Shown here one piece after another: positions 25,621 through 34,077 of a stretch of DNA of 64,000 nt (within the stretch, counting starts at the first letter, position 1; each line of letters starts with the position of its first letter). This stretch comes from Kitasatospora sp. MAP12-44. GTDB taxonomy: Bacteria > Actinomycetota > Actinomycetes > Streptomycetales > Streptomycetaceae. The notes beneath the pieces were generated by a model. It was not told the DNA's origin and made no database searches. It saw only the letters and a list, made by a program, of their open reading frames with translations. The stretch is taken from positions 4,402,001 through 4,466,000 of the forward strand of contig NZ_JARZAE010000004.1 in assembly GCF_029892095.1 (NCBI RefSeq), written 5' to 3'. The position numbers were made by a program, and so were the translations under genes.

Positions 25621-26531
25621 CGTACCAGGCACCCGAACCCGTCGAGGCCGCTGCAGGCGCGTCCCACCCCTCCGTGGATCGGCTCGCCGACCTGCACGAG
25701 GAGCTGCTCGCCCCCGCCGAGGCCGCTGCCGTGCGCGCGCACCTGGCCGGCTGCCAGGAGTGCTCCGACACCCTGACGGCACTGAGCGAGCTCACCGACC
25801 TGCTCGGCGCCGACGAGCCGCCGGCCATGCCGGTGGACGTCGCGCTGCGGCTCGACGCCGCACTGGCCGCCGAGGCCGCCAGGGCCACCGAGGTCACCGA
25901 GGCCGCTGCGACGGCTGGGCCGCAGCCGCGTCCGGCCGGGCGGGCCGCACCCGCCGCACCGCCCACCCGGACCGACCGGCACTCCCGGCCCGGCCGCCCG
26001 GCCTTCCGCCGCCGGGCCCGGCTGCTGCTGGCCACCGCGGGCTGCCTCGCCGTGCTCGGTCTGGGGGCCGCCCTGCTCGAGTCCGGCACTGCGGCCGGCC
26101 CGAGCGGGAGCGCGGCGGACCGCAACGCCGCGGCGGTCACCGGCACGGCGCCGGGAGGCTCGGCCCAGCAGGCCGAGAGCGGCACGCTCTACAGCGCGGA
26201 CCGGCTCCCCGCCCAGGTCCGGCAGCTGCTGGCCGACCAGTCCTCCGGCCCCGGCAAGAGCGTCCCGCACGCCACCAGCCAGACGCAGGACGCCACCCCC
26301 ACCACTCAGCTCCCGGCGTGCGTGCGGTCGGCGGTCGGCAGCGACGCCGGTGACTCCCCGCTCGCCGTCGGGCACGGCAGCTATGCCAGCACGCCGGTGG
26401 ACGTCTACGTCTTCCCGATCGCCGCCGACCCGAGCCACCTGGACGTCTACCTGCTCGACGCCGGCTGCGCACTGCACGCCGGCGCGGCTCCCGCCGCCGT
26501 CGAGCTGCACCAGGTGGTGCCGGCCCACTGA
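25617..26531 (+). CDS. rsmA: Anti-sigma factor RsmA (SigM partner)
   Basis: 304 aa. The N-terminus has the zinc-finger-like anti-sigma pattern HLAGCQECSD (H-x3-C-x2-C) near residues 41-48. A single membrane helix around residues 138-158 follows (LLLATAGCLAVLGLGAALL), then an outer domain of about 145 residues with cysteines and an LPACV stretch. S. coelicolor RsmA is a SigM antagonist reported to bind a [2Fe-2S] cluster; assignment here rests on the motif and overlap with sigM. The next gene, trxB, begins 156 nt later. Confidence 0.85.
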   Translation: MTYQAPEPVEAAAGASHPSVDRLADLHEELLAPAEAAAVRAHLAGCQECSDTLTALSELTDLLGADEPPAMPVDVALRLDAALAAEAARATEVTEAAATAGPQPRPAGRAAPAAPPTRTDRHSRPGRPAFRRRARLLLATAGCLAVLGLGAALLESGTAAGPSGSAADRNAAAVTGTAPGGSAQQAESGTLYSADRLPAQVRQLLADQSSGPGKSVPHATSQTQDATPTTQLPACVRSAVGSDAGDSPLAVGHGSYASTPVDVYVFPIAADPSHLDVYLLDAGCALHAGAAPAAVELHQVVPAH

Positions 26532-26687
26532 AGCACCCCTGCCACCCCTGTCCCACATCCATCCGGTGGGCATCGGCGCGGCGGGGGCTGGGAATGCGGG
26601 ACACTGGTGAGTCGTTGTCCCGGGCGGCGGATCATGACCGCTGCCCCTGCCCGCTAGCGCGGGTCGCGATGCGAACCAGGAGATGTA

Positions 26688-27656
26688 GTGAGCGACGTCC
26701 GTAACGTGATCATCATCGGCTCCGGCCCGGCCGGGTACACGGCAGCGCTCTACACCGCGCGGGCCTCCCTGAACCCCCTCGTCTTCGAGGGCGCGGTGAC
26801 GGCCGGCGGTGCACTGATGAACACCACCGAGGTCGAGAACTTCCCCGGCTTCCGGGACGGCATCATGGGCCCCGAGCTGATGGACAACATGCGGGCCCAG
26901 GCCGAGCGGTTCGGCGCCGAGCTGGTCCCCGACGACATCGTCGAGGTCGACCTCACCGGCGACATCAAGACTGTCACCGACTCCGAGGGCGTCGTCCACC
27001 GCGCCCACGCGGTGATCGTCACCACCGGCTCCCAGCACCGCAAGCTCGGCCTCCCCCGCGAGGACGCGCTCTCCGGGCGCGGCGTCTCCTGGTGCGCCAC
27101 CTGTGACGGTTTCTTCTTCCGCGACCAGGACATCGCCGTGGTCGGCGGCGGCGACACCGCCCTGGAGGAGGCCACCTTCCTCTCCCGCTTCGCCAAGAGC
27201 GTCACGGTCATCCACCGCCGTGACAGCCTGCGTGCCTCCAAGGCCATGCAGGAGCGCGCCTTCGCCGACCCGAAGATCTCCTTCGCGTGGGACAGCGCGG
27301 TCGAGGCCATCCACGGCGACCCCAAGCTCACCGGGGTGACCCTGCGCGACACCACCACCGGCGAGCTGCGCGAGCTGCCGATCACCGGTCTCTTCATCGC
27401 GATCGGCCACGACCCGCGCACGGAGCTCTTCACCGGCCAGCTGGAGCTGGACGCCGAGGGCTACCTCAAGGTCGAGGCCCCCTCCACCCGCACCAACCTG
27501 ACCGGTGTCTTCGGCGCCGGCGACGTGGTCGACCACACCTACCGCCAGGCGATCACGGCGGCCGGCACCGGCTGCTCCGCCGCGCTGGACGCCGAGCGCT
27601 ACCTGGCCCACCTGGCCGACCAGGAGACCAAGGCGACCGCCCAGATCTCTGCCTGA
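26688..27656 (+). CDS. trxB: Thioredoxin-disulfide reductase
   Basis: 322 aa. GSGPAGYTAALYTARASL near the N-terminus is the FAD-binding motif, WCATCDGFF carries the redox CxxC, GGGDTALEEA the NADPH-binding motif, and GDVVDHTYRQAITAAGTG the C-terminal FAD motif. It reduces thioredoxin with NADPH. GTG 26688 follows GGAGATGTA. The gene is followed by four tandem 16-bp repeats and a parS, then trxA 166 nt after the stop. Placement beside sigM-rsmA agrees with the redox theme. In Streptomyces trxBA is usually under SigR; no SigR promoter was confirmed here. Confidence 0.97.
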   Translation: MSDVRNVIIIGSGPAGYTAALYTARASLNPLVFEGAVTAGGALMNTTEVENFPGFRDGIMGPELMDNMRAQAERFGAELVPDDIVEVDLTGDIKTVTDSEGVVHRAHAVIVTTGSQHRKLGLPREDALSGRGVSWCATCDGFFFRDQDIAVVGGGDTALEEATFLSRFAKSVTVIHRRDSLRASKAMQERAFADPKISFAWDSAVEAIHGDPKLTGVTLRDTTTGELRELPITGLFIAIGHDPRTELFTGQLELDAEGYLKVEAPSTRTNLTGVFGAGDVVDHTYRQAITAAGTGCSAALDAERYLAHLADQETKATAQISA

Positions 27657-27714
27657 CCTGTTCTCCGCCTGACCTGCTCTCTGCCTGACCTGCTCTCTGC
27701 CTGACCTGCTCCAC
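27651..27714. repeat. Four tandem 16-bp repeats at the trxB 3' end
   Basis: The unit GCCTGACCTGCTCTCT recurs at 27651-27666, 27667-27682, 27683-27698 and 27699-27714; the middle copies are identical and the outer ones differ at up to four positions. The first copy contains the trxB stop codon. No function is assigned; likely slippage-prone, length-variable DNA. Confidence 0.9.
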
Positions 27715-27716
27715 CG

Positions 27717-27765
27717 GAGTTCTGTTTCACGTGAAACCTTCACCTGGATCCGTGAAACAGAACTC
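27717..27765. other. parS: parS site 3 within a long stem-loop between trxB and trxA
   Basis: Perfect GTTTCACGTGAAAC at 27724-27737. In addition GAGTTCTGTTTCAC (27717-27730) is complementary to GTGAAACAGAACTC (27752-27765), so a half parS is repeated downstream in inverted orientation, with a 21-nt loop. The RNA could switch between two hairpins. Possible roles: partition site plus trxB terminator. Confidence 0.85.
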
Positions 27766-27822
27766 TCCCCTTCGTTGTTGTCAGTCCATGCGCACCCGCG
27801 CATGCGACCTAGAGGAGTTTCC

Positions 27823-28155
27823 GTGTCCGACGCCATCATCACCGTGACCGATGAGACCTTCGACGCCGAGGTTCTCCAGAGCGAGAAGCCCGTTCTGGTG
27901 GACTTCTGGGCGCCCTGGTGCGGTCCGTGCAAGCAGGTCGCGCCGGTCCTGGAGACCATCGCCGGCGAGTACGGCGACCAGCTGACCATCGCCAAGATCA
28001 ACATAGATGAGAACCCGGAGATCGCCGCGAAGTACGCGGTCATCTCCATCCCGACGCTCAATGTCTACCAGGGCGGCGAGGTCGTGAAGACCATCGTCGG
28101 CGCCCGTCCGAAGGGCATGATCCTGCGCGACCTCGACGGGATCATCACGCTCTGA
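27823..28155 (+). CDS. trxA: Thioredoxin
   Basis: 110 aa. WAPWCGPCK places the redox pair at C33 and C36, and the conserved cis-proline lies in ISIPTLNV. GTG 27823 follows GAGGAG at 6-nt spacing. Reduces cytosolic disulfides after recharging by TrxB, which is the upstream gene. A strong terminator lies 42 nt past the stop codon. No unusual residues. Confidence 0.98.
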   Translation: MSDAIITVTDETFDAEVLQSEKPVLVDFWAPWCGPCKQVAPVLETIAGEYGDQLTIAKINIDENPEIAAKYAVISIPTLNVYQGGEVVKTIVGARPKGMILRDLDGIITL

Positions 28156-28197
28156 ACGCTCTGAACGCTCCGAGGCATCGCCCCTGAGAGCAGCCGA

Positions 28198-28233
28198 CCG
28201 GGAGGCGGGTCCGCATACGGACCCGCCTCCCGG
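28198..28233. terminator. Terminator of trxA
   Basis: Perfect 16-bp stem CCGGGAGGCGGGTCCG (28198-28213) with its complement (28218-28233) and a CATA loop. It separates trxA from the convergent GNAT gene (stop at 28264). Confidence 0.92.
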
Positions 28234-28263
28234 CATGTCCGCAGCCGGTCCACCGCCGCTGCG

Positions 28264-28881
28264 TCAGAACGGTCGCAGCGCGGGCTCCTTGCGCGCTCCC
28301 CCGAGCAGGCGCTCCAGTGCCCCCTCGACATCGCCCTTCCAGGAGAGCGTGGAGCGGGCCTCCAGTCGCAACCGCGGATAGCGGTGATGCGGTCGGACCG
28401 TCTTGAACCCCACCGCCAGCAGATGATCAGCCGGCAGCAGACAGCCGGGCCGCTCGCTACCGGCCACCCCGAAGGCCTCGATCGCCTTGACGCCGCGCCC
28501 CAGCAGATCCTTGGCCACGGTCTGCACCAGCACCCGCCCCAGCCCCTGCCGCTGGAAGCCGGGCACGACCCGGCTGATCATCAGCTGAACAGCGTCAGGT
28601 GAGACCGGACTGGTCGGAAACGACTGGGATCGGGGGACATAGGCCGGGGGAGCGTAGAGCACGAATCCGGCCGGCTCCTCGTCCACATAGACGATCCGCC
28701 CGCAGGAGCCCCACTCCAGCAGGACAGCCGAGATCCACCCCTCCTTCTCCAGCTCCGGCTTGCCCGCCTCCACCGCTTCCCGCCCGCTGACCGGGTCCAG
28801 CTCCCAGAACACGCAGGAGCGGCAGGGCCCGGGCAGGTCGGCCACGTTGTCCAGGGTCAGGGGAGCGATTCTGCGTCCCAT
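28264..28881 (-). CDS. GNAT-family N-acetyltransferase next to parB
   Basis: 205 aa. MGRRIAPLTLDNVADLPGPCRSC opens it; a CRSC cysteine pair lies near residue 22. QRQGLGRVLVQTV near residue 115 is the acetyl-CoA-binding Q/R-x-x-G-x-G/A motif. ATG 28881 follows GAGGAGG. The same gene family sits between trxA and parB in Streptomyces, so this is core, not transferred. The substrate is unknown. It is transcribed convergently to trxA and in the same direction as parBA, with a parS palindrome lying between it and parB. Confidence 0.83.
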   Translation of the reverse strand: MGRRIAPLTLDNVADLPGPCRSCVFWELDPVSGREAVEAGKPELEKEGWISAVLLEWGSCGRIVYVDEEPAGFVLYAPPAYVPRSQSFPTSPVSPDAVQLMISRVVPGFQRQGLGRVLVQTVAKDLLGRGVKAIEAFGVAGSERPGCLLPADHLLAVGFKTVRPHHRYPRLRLEARSTLSWKGDVEGALERLLGGARKEPALRPF

Positions 28882-28962
28882 GCACCACACCTCCTCGTTC
28901 GGTTCCTACCCAGGGACCCCACGCCCCAGGACTCACCGCGCGGAGTTTCCGCACAGACGGCT

Positions 28963-28996
28963 GTGGGTGCATGTTTCACGTGAAACATGCACCCAC
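28963..28996. other. parS: parS site 4 inside a 34-bp perfect palindrome
   Basis: Core GTTTCACGTGAAAC at 28973-28986, flanked by GTGGGTGCAT and its exact complement. It lies 29 nt past the parB stop (parB is minus strand, ending at 29025), so it may also end the parAB transcript. Confidence 0.95.
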
Positions 28997-29024
28997 GATG
29001 CTTGGCTTCCCGGCACTCCAAGGC

Positions 29025-30110
29025 TCAGCTCGGGGAGAGCCGCAGGCCGCCCTCTCCCGGGGCCAGGCTGTCGAGGATCCGGTTGAGGTCCTCCACCGAA
29101 GCGAACTCCAGGACCACCTTGCCCTTGCCCAGCTTCCCGTTGCGCTGGGAGACCTCGACCTTGACCCGGGTTTCGAAGCGGTCGGAGAGTCGGCCGGCCA
29201 GATCGTTGAAGGCCGGCGACAGCAGCTTGCCGGCCTTCGGGCCGACCGGACGCTGCGGCTTCTCCTCATGGCCGAGCACCGCGACGATCTCCTCGGTGGT
29301 CCGCACCGAGAGCCCCTCCGCGATGATCCGGCGCGCCAGCTGATCCTGCTGCTCACTGTCCGGGACACCCAGCAGCGCGCGGGCGTGACCTGCCGTCAGC
29401 ACCCCGACGGCAACCCGCCGCTGCACCGTCGCGGAGAGCCGCAGCAGCCGCAGGGTATTGGAGACATGGGAGCGCGATCGCCCGATCCGCTCGGCCAGCT
29501 CGTCATGCGTGCAGGAGAAGTCGCGCAGCAGCTGGTCGTAGGCGGCCGCCTCCTCCAGCGGGTTCAACTCGGCGCGGTGCAGGTTCTCCAGCAGCGCGTC
29601 CAGCAGCAGCTTGTCGTCATCGGTGGCCCGGATGATCGCGGGAATCTGCTCCAGGCCGGCCTCGCGGGAGGCCCGCCAACGCCGCTCGCCCATGATCAGC
29701 TCAAAGCGGTCGACCCCGACCTGACGCACCACCACCGGCTGCAGCAGGCCCACCTCCTTGATGGAGGCGACCAGCTCGGCCAGCTTGTCCGCGTCGAAGA
29801 CCTCACGCGGCTGGCGCGGGTTGGGCGTGATGCTGTCCAAGGGGAGCTCGGCGAAACGCGCGCCCTCGACCGGCGCCAGCTCGGCGACCGCCTCTCTGGC
29901 GCTCTCCGCGGCCTTGGCCGCCACCGTGCCGCGCCCCGACGGCAGAACGGGCATCGCGCTGGGCGACACCGCCCCGGGCGCCAGCAGCGCGCCACCCGGC
30001 TGGCCGGAGCGTGCCGGAGCCACCGTCGCCGTTCCACCCGCCGCACCGGTCGCGCTGCCCGGCGGGATCAGCGCCCCGAGCCCTTTTCCCAGACCCCTGC
30101 GACCACTCAA
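29025..30110 (-). CDS. parB: Chromosome-partitioning protein ParB
   Basis: 361 aa. After an Ala/Gly-rich N-terminus, the CTPase/ParB-N domain shows REVFDADKLAELVASIKEVG, LLQPVVVRQVG and the arginine patch GERRWRAS. A helix-turn-helix (LAERIGRSRSHVSNTLRLL) reads parS, and the C-terminal 60 residues dimerise. ParB loads at parS, slides as a clamp and builds the partition complex. The start overlaps the parA stop (ATGA), so the pair is translationally coupled. Seven perfect targets lie within this window. Confidence 0.98.
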   Translation of the reverse strand: MSGRRGLGKGLGALIPPGSATGAAGGTATVAPARSGQPGGALLAPGAVSPSAMPVLPSGRGTVAAKAAESAREAVAELAPVEGARFAELPLDSITPNPRQPREVFDADKLAELVASIKEVGLLQPVVVRQVGVDRFELIMGERRWRASREAGLEQIPAIIRATDDDKLLLDALLENLHRAELNPLEEAAAYDQLLRDFSCTHDELAERIGRSRSHVSNTLRLLRLSATVQRRVAVGVLTAGHARALLGVPDSEQQDQLARRIIAEGLSVRTTEEIVAVLGHEEKPQRPVGPKAGKLLSPAFNDLAGRLSDRFETRVKVEVSQRNGKLGKGKVVLEFASVEDLNRILDSLAPGEGGLRLSPS

Positions 30111-31117
30111 CGGTTGCCCTCCATCGTGCTGTGCTGTGCCATCGGCGCCGCCTGCGTGCCGATCGTGTGCCGGTGCTTGCCCACCGCTCCCAGAGCGTCC
30201 GCGGCCGCCTGCTCCACCGCGGAGGTCGGCGTCTCCAGACCCGCCGCCCGCAGAGCCAGCTCGCGGGCGGCATCCAGGTAGGAGAGCGCCCCGGTGGAAC
30301 CCGGGTCGTAGGTGAGCACGGTCTGACCGTAGCTCGGTGCCTCGGAGATCCGGACCGATCGCGGGATAGCGGTCCGCAGCACCTCCGAGGCGAAGTGATT
30401 GCGTACCTCATCGGCGACCTGGGAAGCCAGCCTGGTCCGGGCGTCGTACATGGTGAGCAGAATGGTCGAGACATGCAGCGTCGGGTTGAGGTGCGCTCGC
30501 ACCAGCTCCACGTTGCGCAGCAGCTGCCCCAGGCCCTCCAGCGCGTAGTACTCGCACTGGATCGGGATCAGCACCTCCTGACCGGCCACCAGCGCATTGA
30601 CCGTCAGTAGGCCGAGCGAGGGCGGGCAGTCGATCAGGATGTAGTCCAGCGGCTGCTCATAGGCCGCGATGGCCCGCTGCAGCCTGCTCTCCCGGGCCAC
30701 CAGCGAGACCAGCTCGATCTCCGCGCCGGCCAGGTCGATGGTGGCCGGGACGCAGAAGAGGCCCTCGACATCCACCACCGGCTGGACCACATCGGCCAGC
30801 GGCTTGCCCTCCACCAGGACGTCGTAGATCGACGGCACCTCCGCGTGGTGGTCGATGCCCAGCGCGGTGGAAGCGTTGCCCTGCGGGTCGAGGTCGATCA
30901 CCAGGACGCGCAGGCCGTGCATGGCCAACGCGGCCGCCATGTTGACGGTGCTGGTGGTCTTCCCCACCCCGCCCTTCTGATTGGCCACCACGATCACGCG
31001 GGTCGCCGGCGGCCGGGGGAGCCCCTCACCCGCCCTCCCCATGGCCCGCACGGCGGCCTGCGCCGCTCTCGCGATGGGGGTGTCATCGATCTGGCCGATG
31101 GTCTCCGAGTCCTGCAT
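30107..31117 (-). CDS. parA: Chromosome-partitioning ATPase ParA
   Basis: 336 aa from ATG 31117. VVANQKGGVGKTTSTVN is the deviant Walker A motif; DLDPQGNASTALG and IDCPPSLGLLTVN follow. The start is uncertain: the frame stays open upstream through two parS sites (protein VSRET and FHVK), with GTG at 31216 as another start. Codon third positions between 31118 and 31216 are unusually AT-rich, which favours 31117, yet the PVSRETLTPM context is known in streptomycete ParA. ParA moves ParB-parS complexes and links to the hyphal tip. Ribosome sites are weak at both starts. Confidence 0.96.
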   Translation of the reverse strand: MQDSETIGQIDDTPIARAAQAAVRAMGRAGEGLPRPPATRVIVVANQKGGVGKTTSTVNMAAALAMHGLRVLVIDLDPQGNASTALGIDHHAEVPSIYDVLVEGKPLADVVQPVVDVEGLFCVPATIDLAGAEIELVSLVARESRLQRAIAAYEQPLDYILIDCPPSLGLLTVNALVAGQEVLIPIQCEYYALEGLGQLLRNVELVRAHLNPTLHVSTILLTMYDARTRLASQVADEVRNHFASEVLRTAIPRSVRISEAPSYGQTVLTYDPGSTGALSYLDAARELALRAAGLETPTSAVEQAAADALGAVGKHRHTIGTQAAPMAQHSTMEGNR

Positions 31118-31127
31118 GGGGGTCAGT

Positions 31128-31141
31128 GTTTCACGTGAAAC
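31128..31141. other. parS: parS site 5 upstream of the parA ATG
   Basis: Perfect GTTTCACGTGAAAC without further symmetry, 11 nt upstream of the chosen parA start. Close placement to the start allows ParB feedback on parAB expression, which is inferred. Confidence 0.95.
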
Positions 31142-31200
31142 CGGAGCGGCAACAGTCACCGCCCGGCTGCGACCAAGGATTCCAGAAAGCAGGGAGCGAC

Positions 31201-31214
31201 GTTTCACGTGAAAC
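31201..31214. other. parS: parS site 6 in the parAB promoter region
   Basis: Perfect GTTTCACGTGAAAC, 59 bp from site 5 (edge to edge), between the rsmG terminator and parA. It overlaps an alternative parA start (GTG 31216). Confidence 0.95.
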
Positions 31215-31264
31215 ACGATGCCCGTATTGTCGCAAATCTGACGGTGCGACACTCCGAACAAGCC

Positions 31265-31302
31265 AAGAGGCCCAGGTCGCGTACTCGCGACCTGGGCCTC
31301 TT
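31265..31302. terminator. Terminator of rsmG
   Basis: A 17-bp perfect stem (31265-31281 with 31286-31302) and TACT loop, 11 nt past the rsmG stop on the minus strand and upstream of parA. Confidence 0.9.
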
Positions 31303-31313
31303 CAAGGAGCCTG

Positions 31314-32084
31314 TCAGCGCCGACGGCGCGGAGCGGCACGGCCGGCCTCCGCCGGTCGGCCCGCTCGGCCGGCCCGGGCCGCCTTCGCCCGCCGGGTCGC
31401 AGCCTTGACGCCGCCCGGACTTTCACCAACCTTCACCTGCACCACCCGGGTGGCAGCGCCCAGCGCGCTCTCCCCCACCGGGATCACCGAGCACTCCACC
31501 GCGCCGAGCCGGGTCAGCGCCGAGCGCGATTCGGTCAGCTCCTGCTCCGCGCTGTCGCCCTTGAGCGCCAGCATCTGCCCGTACGGCCGCAGCAACGGCA
31601 GCCCCCAGCCGGCCAGCCGGTCCAGCGGAGCCACCGCCCGGGCCGTGACGATGTCCACCGCGATCTTGCCGACCATCTCCTCGGCGCGCCCACGCAGCAC
31701 GGTGACGTTGTCCAGGCCGAGCTCCCTGACCACCTCCTCGAGGAAGGTGGTGCGCCGCAGCAGCGGCTCCAGCAGCGTCACCGAGACGTCCGGGCGGACC
31801 AGCGCCACCGGGATCCCCGGCAGACCCGCACCCGAGCCCACATCGCAGAGCGTGGCACCCTCCGGCAGCAGCTCCGCCAACACCGCGCAGTTGAGCACAT
31901 GGCGGTCCCAGAGCCGGGGCACCTCCCGAGGCCCGATCAGCCCGCGCTGCACCCCCGCGGTCGCCAGCAGCTCGGCATAGCGCTCCGCCGCGGCGAACCG
32001 CGCACCGAAGATCTCCCGAGCCGCCGGCGGAGCCTCGCTCAGCCCCTCCGGAACACCGTCGGCCGCCGCACTGTCCGTCGCCAT
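31314..32084 (-). CDS. rsmG: 16S rRNA (guanine-N7)-methyltransferase
   Basis: 256 aa from ATG 32084, chosen for GGAG at 8-nt spacing; GTG 32111 is an alternative start. LWDRHVLNCAVLAELLP and DVGSGAGLPGIPVALVRP form the RsmG SAM-binding signature; RAVAPLDRLAGWGLPLL is the second family motif. It methylates G527 of 16S rRNA. A Lys/Arg/Ala-rich tail of about 40 residues is extra. It lies between parA and khpB as in most actinobacteria; parS site 7 lies 46 bp before its start. Confidence 0.95.
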   Translation of the reverse strand: MATDSAAADGVPEGLSEAPPAAREIFGARFAAAERYAELLATAGVQRGLIGPREVPRLWDRHVLNCAVLAELLPEGATLCDVGSGAGLPGIPVALVRPDVSVTLLEPLLRRTTFLEEVVRELGLDNVTVLRGRAEEMVGKIAVDIVTARAVAPLDRLAGWGLPLLRPYGQMLALKGDSAEQELTESRSALTRLGAVECSVIPVGESALGAATRVVQVKVGESPGGVKAATRRAKAARAGRAGRPAEAGRAAPRRRR

Positions 32085-32129
32085 CTCAGCATCTCCGCTC
32101 ACCGATTCCACCGACCCGCCTTCAGCACC

Positions 32130-32143
32130 GTTTCACGTGAAAC
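32130..32143. other. parS: parS site 7 between rsmG and khpB
   Basis: Perfect GTTTCACGTGAAAC, no extended symmetry. It is the parS nearest to dnaA in this window (about 3.3 kb). Confidence 0.95.
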
Positions 32144-32232
32144 ATCCCCCGCCAACTCGGACCGCCTCCAGGAACGACGACCCCGCCCGCACAGAGCGGA
32201 CGGGGTCGGTCGGGAGTACGGTCCGCGGAACG

Positions 32233-32790
32233 TCAATCCGCCAGCACGACAACGCAGCGCTGGGGCTCCTCGCCCTCCGACTCGCTGCGCAGCCCGGCCG
32301 CTGCCACCGCGTCGTGCACCACCTTGCGCTCGAAGGGGGTCATCGGACGCAGCTTGACCGGAGCACCGGTGCTCCGCGCCTGCTCCGCCGCCTGCGCGCC
32401 CAGCTCCGCGAGCTCGGTGCGCTTGCGCGCCCGGAAACCCGCGATATCCAGCATCAGCCGGCTCCGCTCGCCGGTCTCCCGGTGCACCGCCAGCCGGGTC
32501 AGCTCCTGGAGCGCCTCCAGCACCTCCCCGTCCTGGCCGACCAACCGCAGCAGGGTGCGGTCGTCGCTCTCACCCACGATGGACACCAGGGCGCGATCGC
32601 CCTCCACGTCCATATCGATGTCGCCGTCGAGGTCGGCGATATCCAGCAGGCCTTCCAGGTAGTCGGCCGCGATCTCGCCCTCCTGCTCCAGGCTGGCGAG
32701 CAGGGTGTCGGACGATTCGACGGCCTCGACGGTCCGGCCGGAGTCGGCGGTCAGACCGGCGTCGACGGCGGAGGTGGTGCCTTCCGTCAC
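32233..32790 (-). CDS. khpB: Jag/KhpB-type R3H-KH RNA-binding protein
   Basis: 185 aa from GTG 32790, which follows AAGGAG. After an acidic N-terminus (residues 1-60), a KH-like domain contains LLRLVGQDGEVLEALQ, and the C-terminal R3H domain shows PMTPFERKVVHDAVA. The usual jag position next to yidC supports the call. In firmicutes KhpB binds RNA and affects cell elongation; the role in actinomycetes is not established. yidC ends 87 nt upstream, and the two genes are likely cotranscribed. Confidence 0.93.
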   Translation of the reverse strand: MTEGTTSAVDAGLTADSGRTVEAVESSDTLLASLEQEGEIAADYLEGLLDIADLDGDIDMDVEGDRALVSIVGESDDRTLLRLVGQDGEVLEALQELTRLAVHRETGERSRLMLDIAGFRARKRTELAELGAQAAEQARSTGAPVKLRPMTPFERKVVHDAVAAAGLRSESEGEEPQRCVVVLAD

Positions 32791-32877
32791 AGGAGGGACT
32801 CCTTCGGAGCTGGGGCCCACGGGTACGGGCCGAGAACGAAGATCAGGCAAAAGGTCCGGCTCAGCAGCCCGGTCGGA

Positions 32878-34074
32878 TCAGGACTTCTTCTTGGGACGCT
32901 GACCGGTCTGCGGCTGGCCGGGGCCACGCTTCGACGATCCGCCGCCCTGCTTGGCCACCGGCCGCTTGGTGCCGGTCGAGCTCTCCGCCTTGTTGTCGGC
33001 AGCCTGCGCGGTGGGCACGGAATCCTCGGGGGCCTCGTCCTCGGACTCGCCGTCCTTCGCCAGCCCGACCTTGGCACCGGTGTGCACGTGCTGGCGCTGC
33101 GCCTTGGTCTGCTTGCGCGGCTGCTGCCGACGGACCTGCACCGACTCGGTAACCGCCGCGGCGGCCTGCTGCTGCGCGGCTGCCTTGCCGCCGCCGAACA
33201 TCGCGAGGATGCCGGAACCCTTGATCAGCGTGCCGTCCGGGTTCAGCCGGCCGGATGCCTTCAGGCGGGCCTGGCGCTCGTCCCATGCCTTGCTGCCCGG
33301 CGTGGGGTTGTTGTGGATGACAACCAGCTGCTGGCCCATCGACCAGACATTGGTGGTCAGCCAGTAGACCAGGACACCGATCGGGAAGTTGATACCCATG
33401 ATCGCGAACATGAAGGGGAAGACGTACATCAGCATCTTCTGCTGCTGCATGAACGGCGTCTTGACCGTGAGGTCCATGTTCTTGGTCATCAGCTGGCGCT
33501 GCGTGATGAACTGCGACAGCGACATCATCACGATCATGACCGCCGTGACCACGCGCACGTCGGTCAGGGAGGCGCCGACCTTGGCCAGGTCGGAGGCGCT
33601 GCTGGTGAACTTCGCCGACAGCGGGGCACCGAAGATGTGTGCCTTCTGCGCACTCTCCAGCAGGCTGCCCTTGATGACGCCGATGGGCTTGTTGTGCGCG
33701 ACCGAGTTCAGCACCCCGTACAGGGCGGTGAAGAACGGCATCTGCACCAGGATCGGAAGGCAGCTCGAGAAGGGGTTGGTACCCGCCTCCTTGTAGAGCT
33801 TCATCATCTCTTCGGACTGGCGCTGCTTGTCGTTCTTGTAGCGCTCCTGGATGGCCTTCATCTTCGGCTGGATAGCCTGCATGGCCCGGGTCGACTTGAT
33901 CTGCTTCACAAAGAGCGGGATCAGGCAGATCCGGATCACGATGACCATCGAGGCGATGGCCAGACCCCAGGCCCAACCGCTGTCGGCCGGGAAGACGTGG
34001 CTGTACAGCGAGTGGAACTGGACGATGATCCAGGACACCGCGGTGTACAGAGGATTGAGGAAGGACCAGGTCAC
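32878..34074 (-). CDS. yidC: Membrane protein insertase YidC
   Basis: 398 aa. Five membrane helices: near residues 12-50, 105-130, 155-180, 200-220 and 225-250. QIKSTRAMQAIQPKMKAIQ in the cytoplasmic loop is a hallmark of YidC/Oxa1. A long hydrophilic C-terminal tail (residues 270-398) is Gln, Lys and Arg rich and could touch the ribosome. The GTG start 34074 leaves 3 nt after the yidD stop, indicating coupled translation in the rpmH-rnpA-yidD-yidC-khpB-rsmG order. It inserts membrane proteins with or without SecYEG. Confidence 0.97.
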   Translation of the reverse strand: MTWSFLNPLYTAVSWIIVQFHSLYSHVFPADSGWAWGLAIASMVIVIRICLIPLFVKQIKSTRAMQAIQPKMKAIQERYKNDKQRQSEEMMKLYKEAGTNPFSSCLPILVQMPFFTALYGVLNSVAHNKPIGVIKGSLLESAQKAHIFGAPLSAKFTSSASDLAKVGASLTDVRVVTAVMIVMMSLSQFITQRQLMTKNMDLTVKTPFMQQQKMLMYVFPFMFAIMGINFPIGVLVYWLTTNVWSMGQQLVVIHNNPTPGSKAWDERQARLKASGRLNPDGTLIKGSGILAMFGGGKAAAQQQAAAAVTESVQVRRQQPRKQTKAQRQHVHTGAKVGLAKDGESEDEAPEDSVPTAQAADNKAESSTGTKRPVAKQGGGSSKRGPGQPQTGQRPKKKS

Positions 34075-34077
34075 CGG

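Noticed and set aside
25377..28061. 894-aa minus-strand frame opposite sigM, rsmA and trxB
   Set aside because: Crosses three well-supported plus-strand genes and a set of tandem repeats; no domain.
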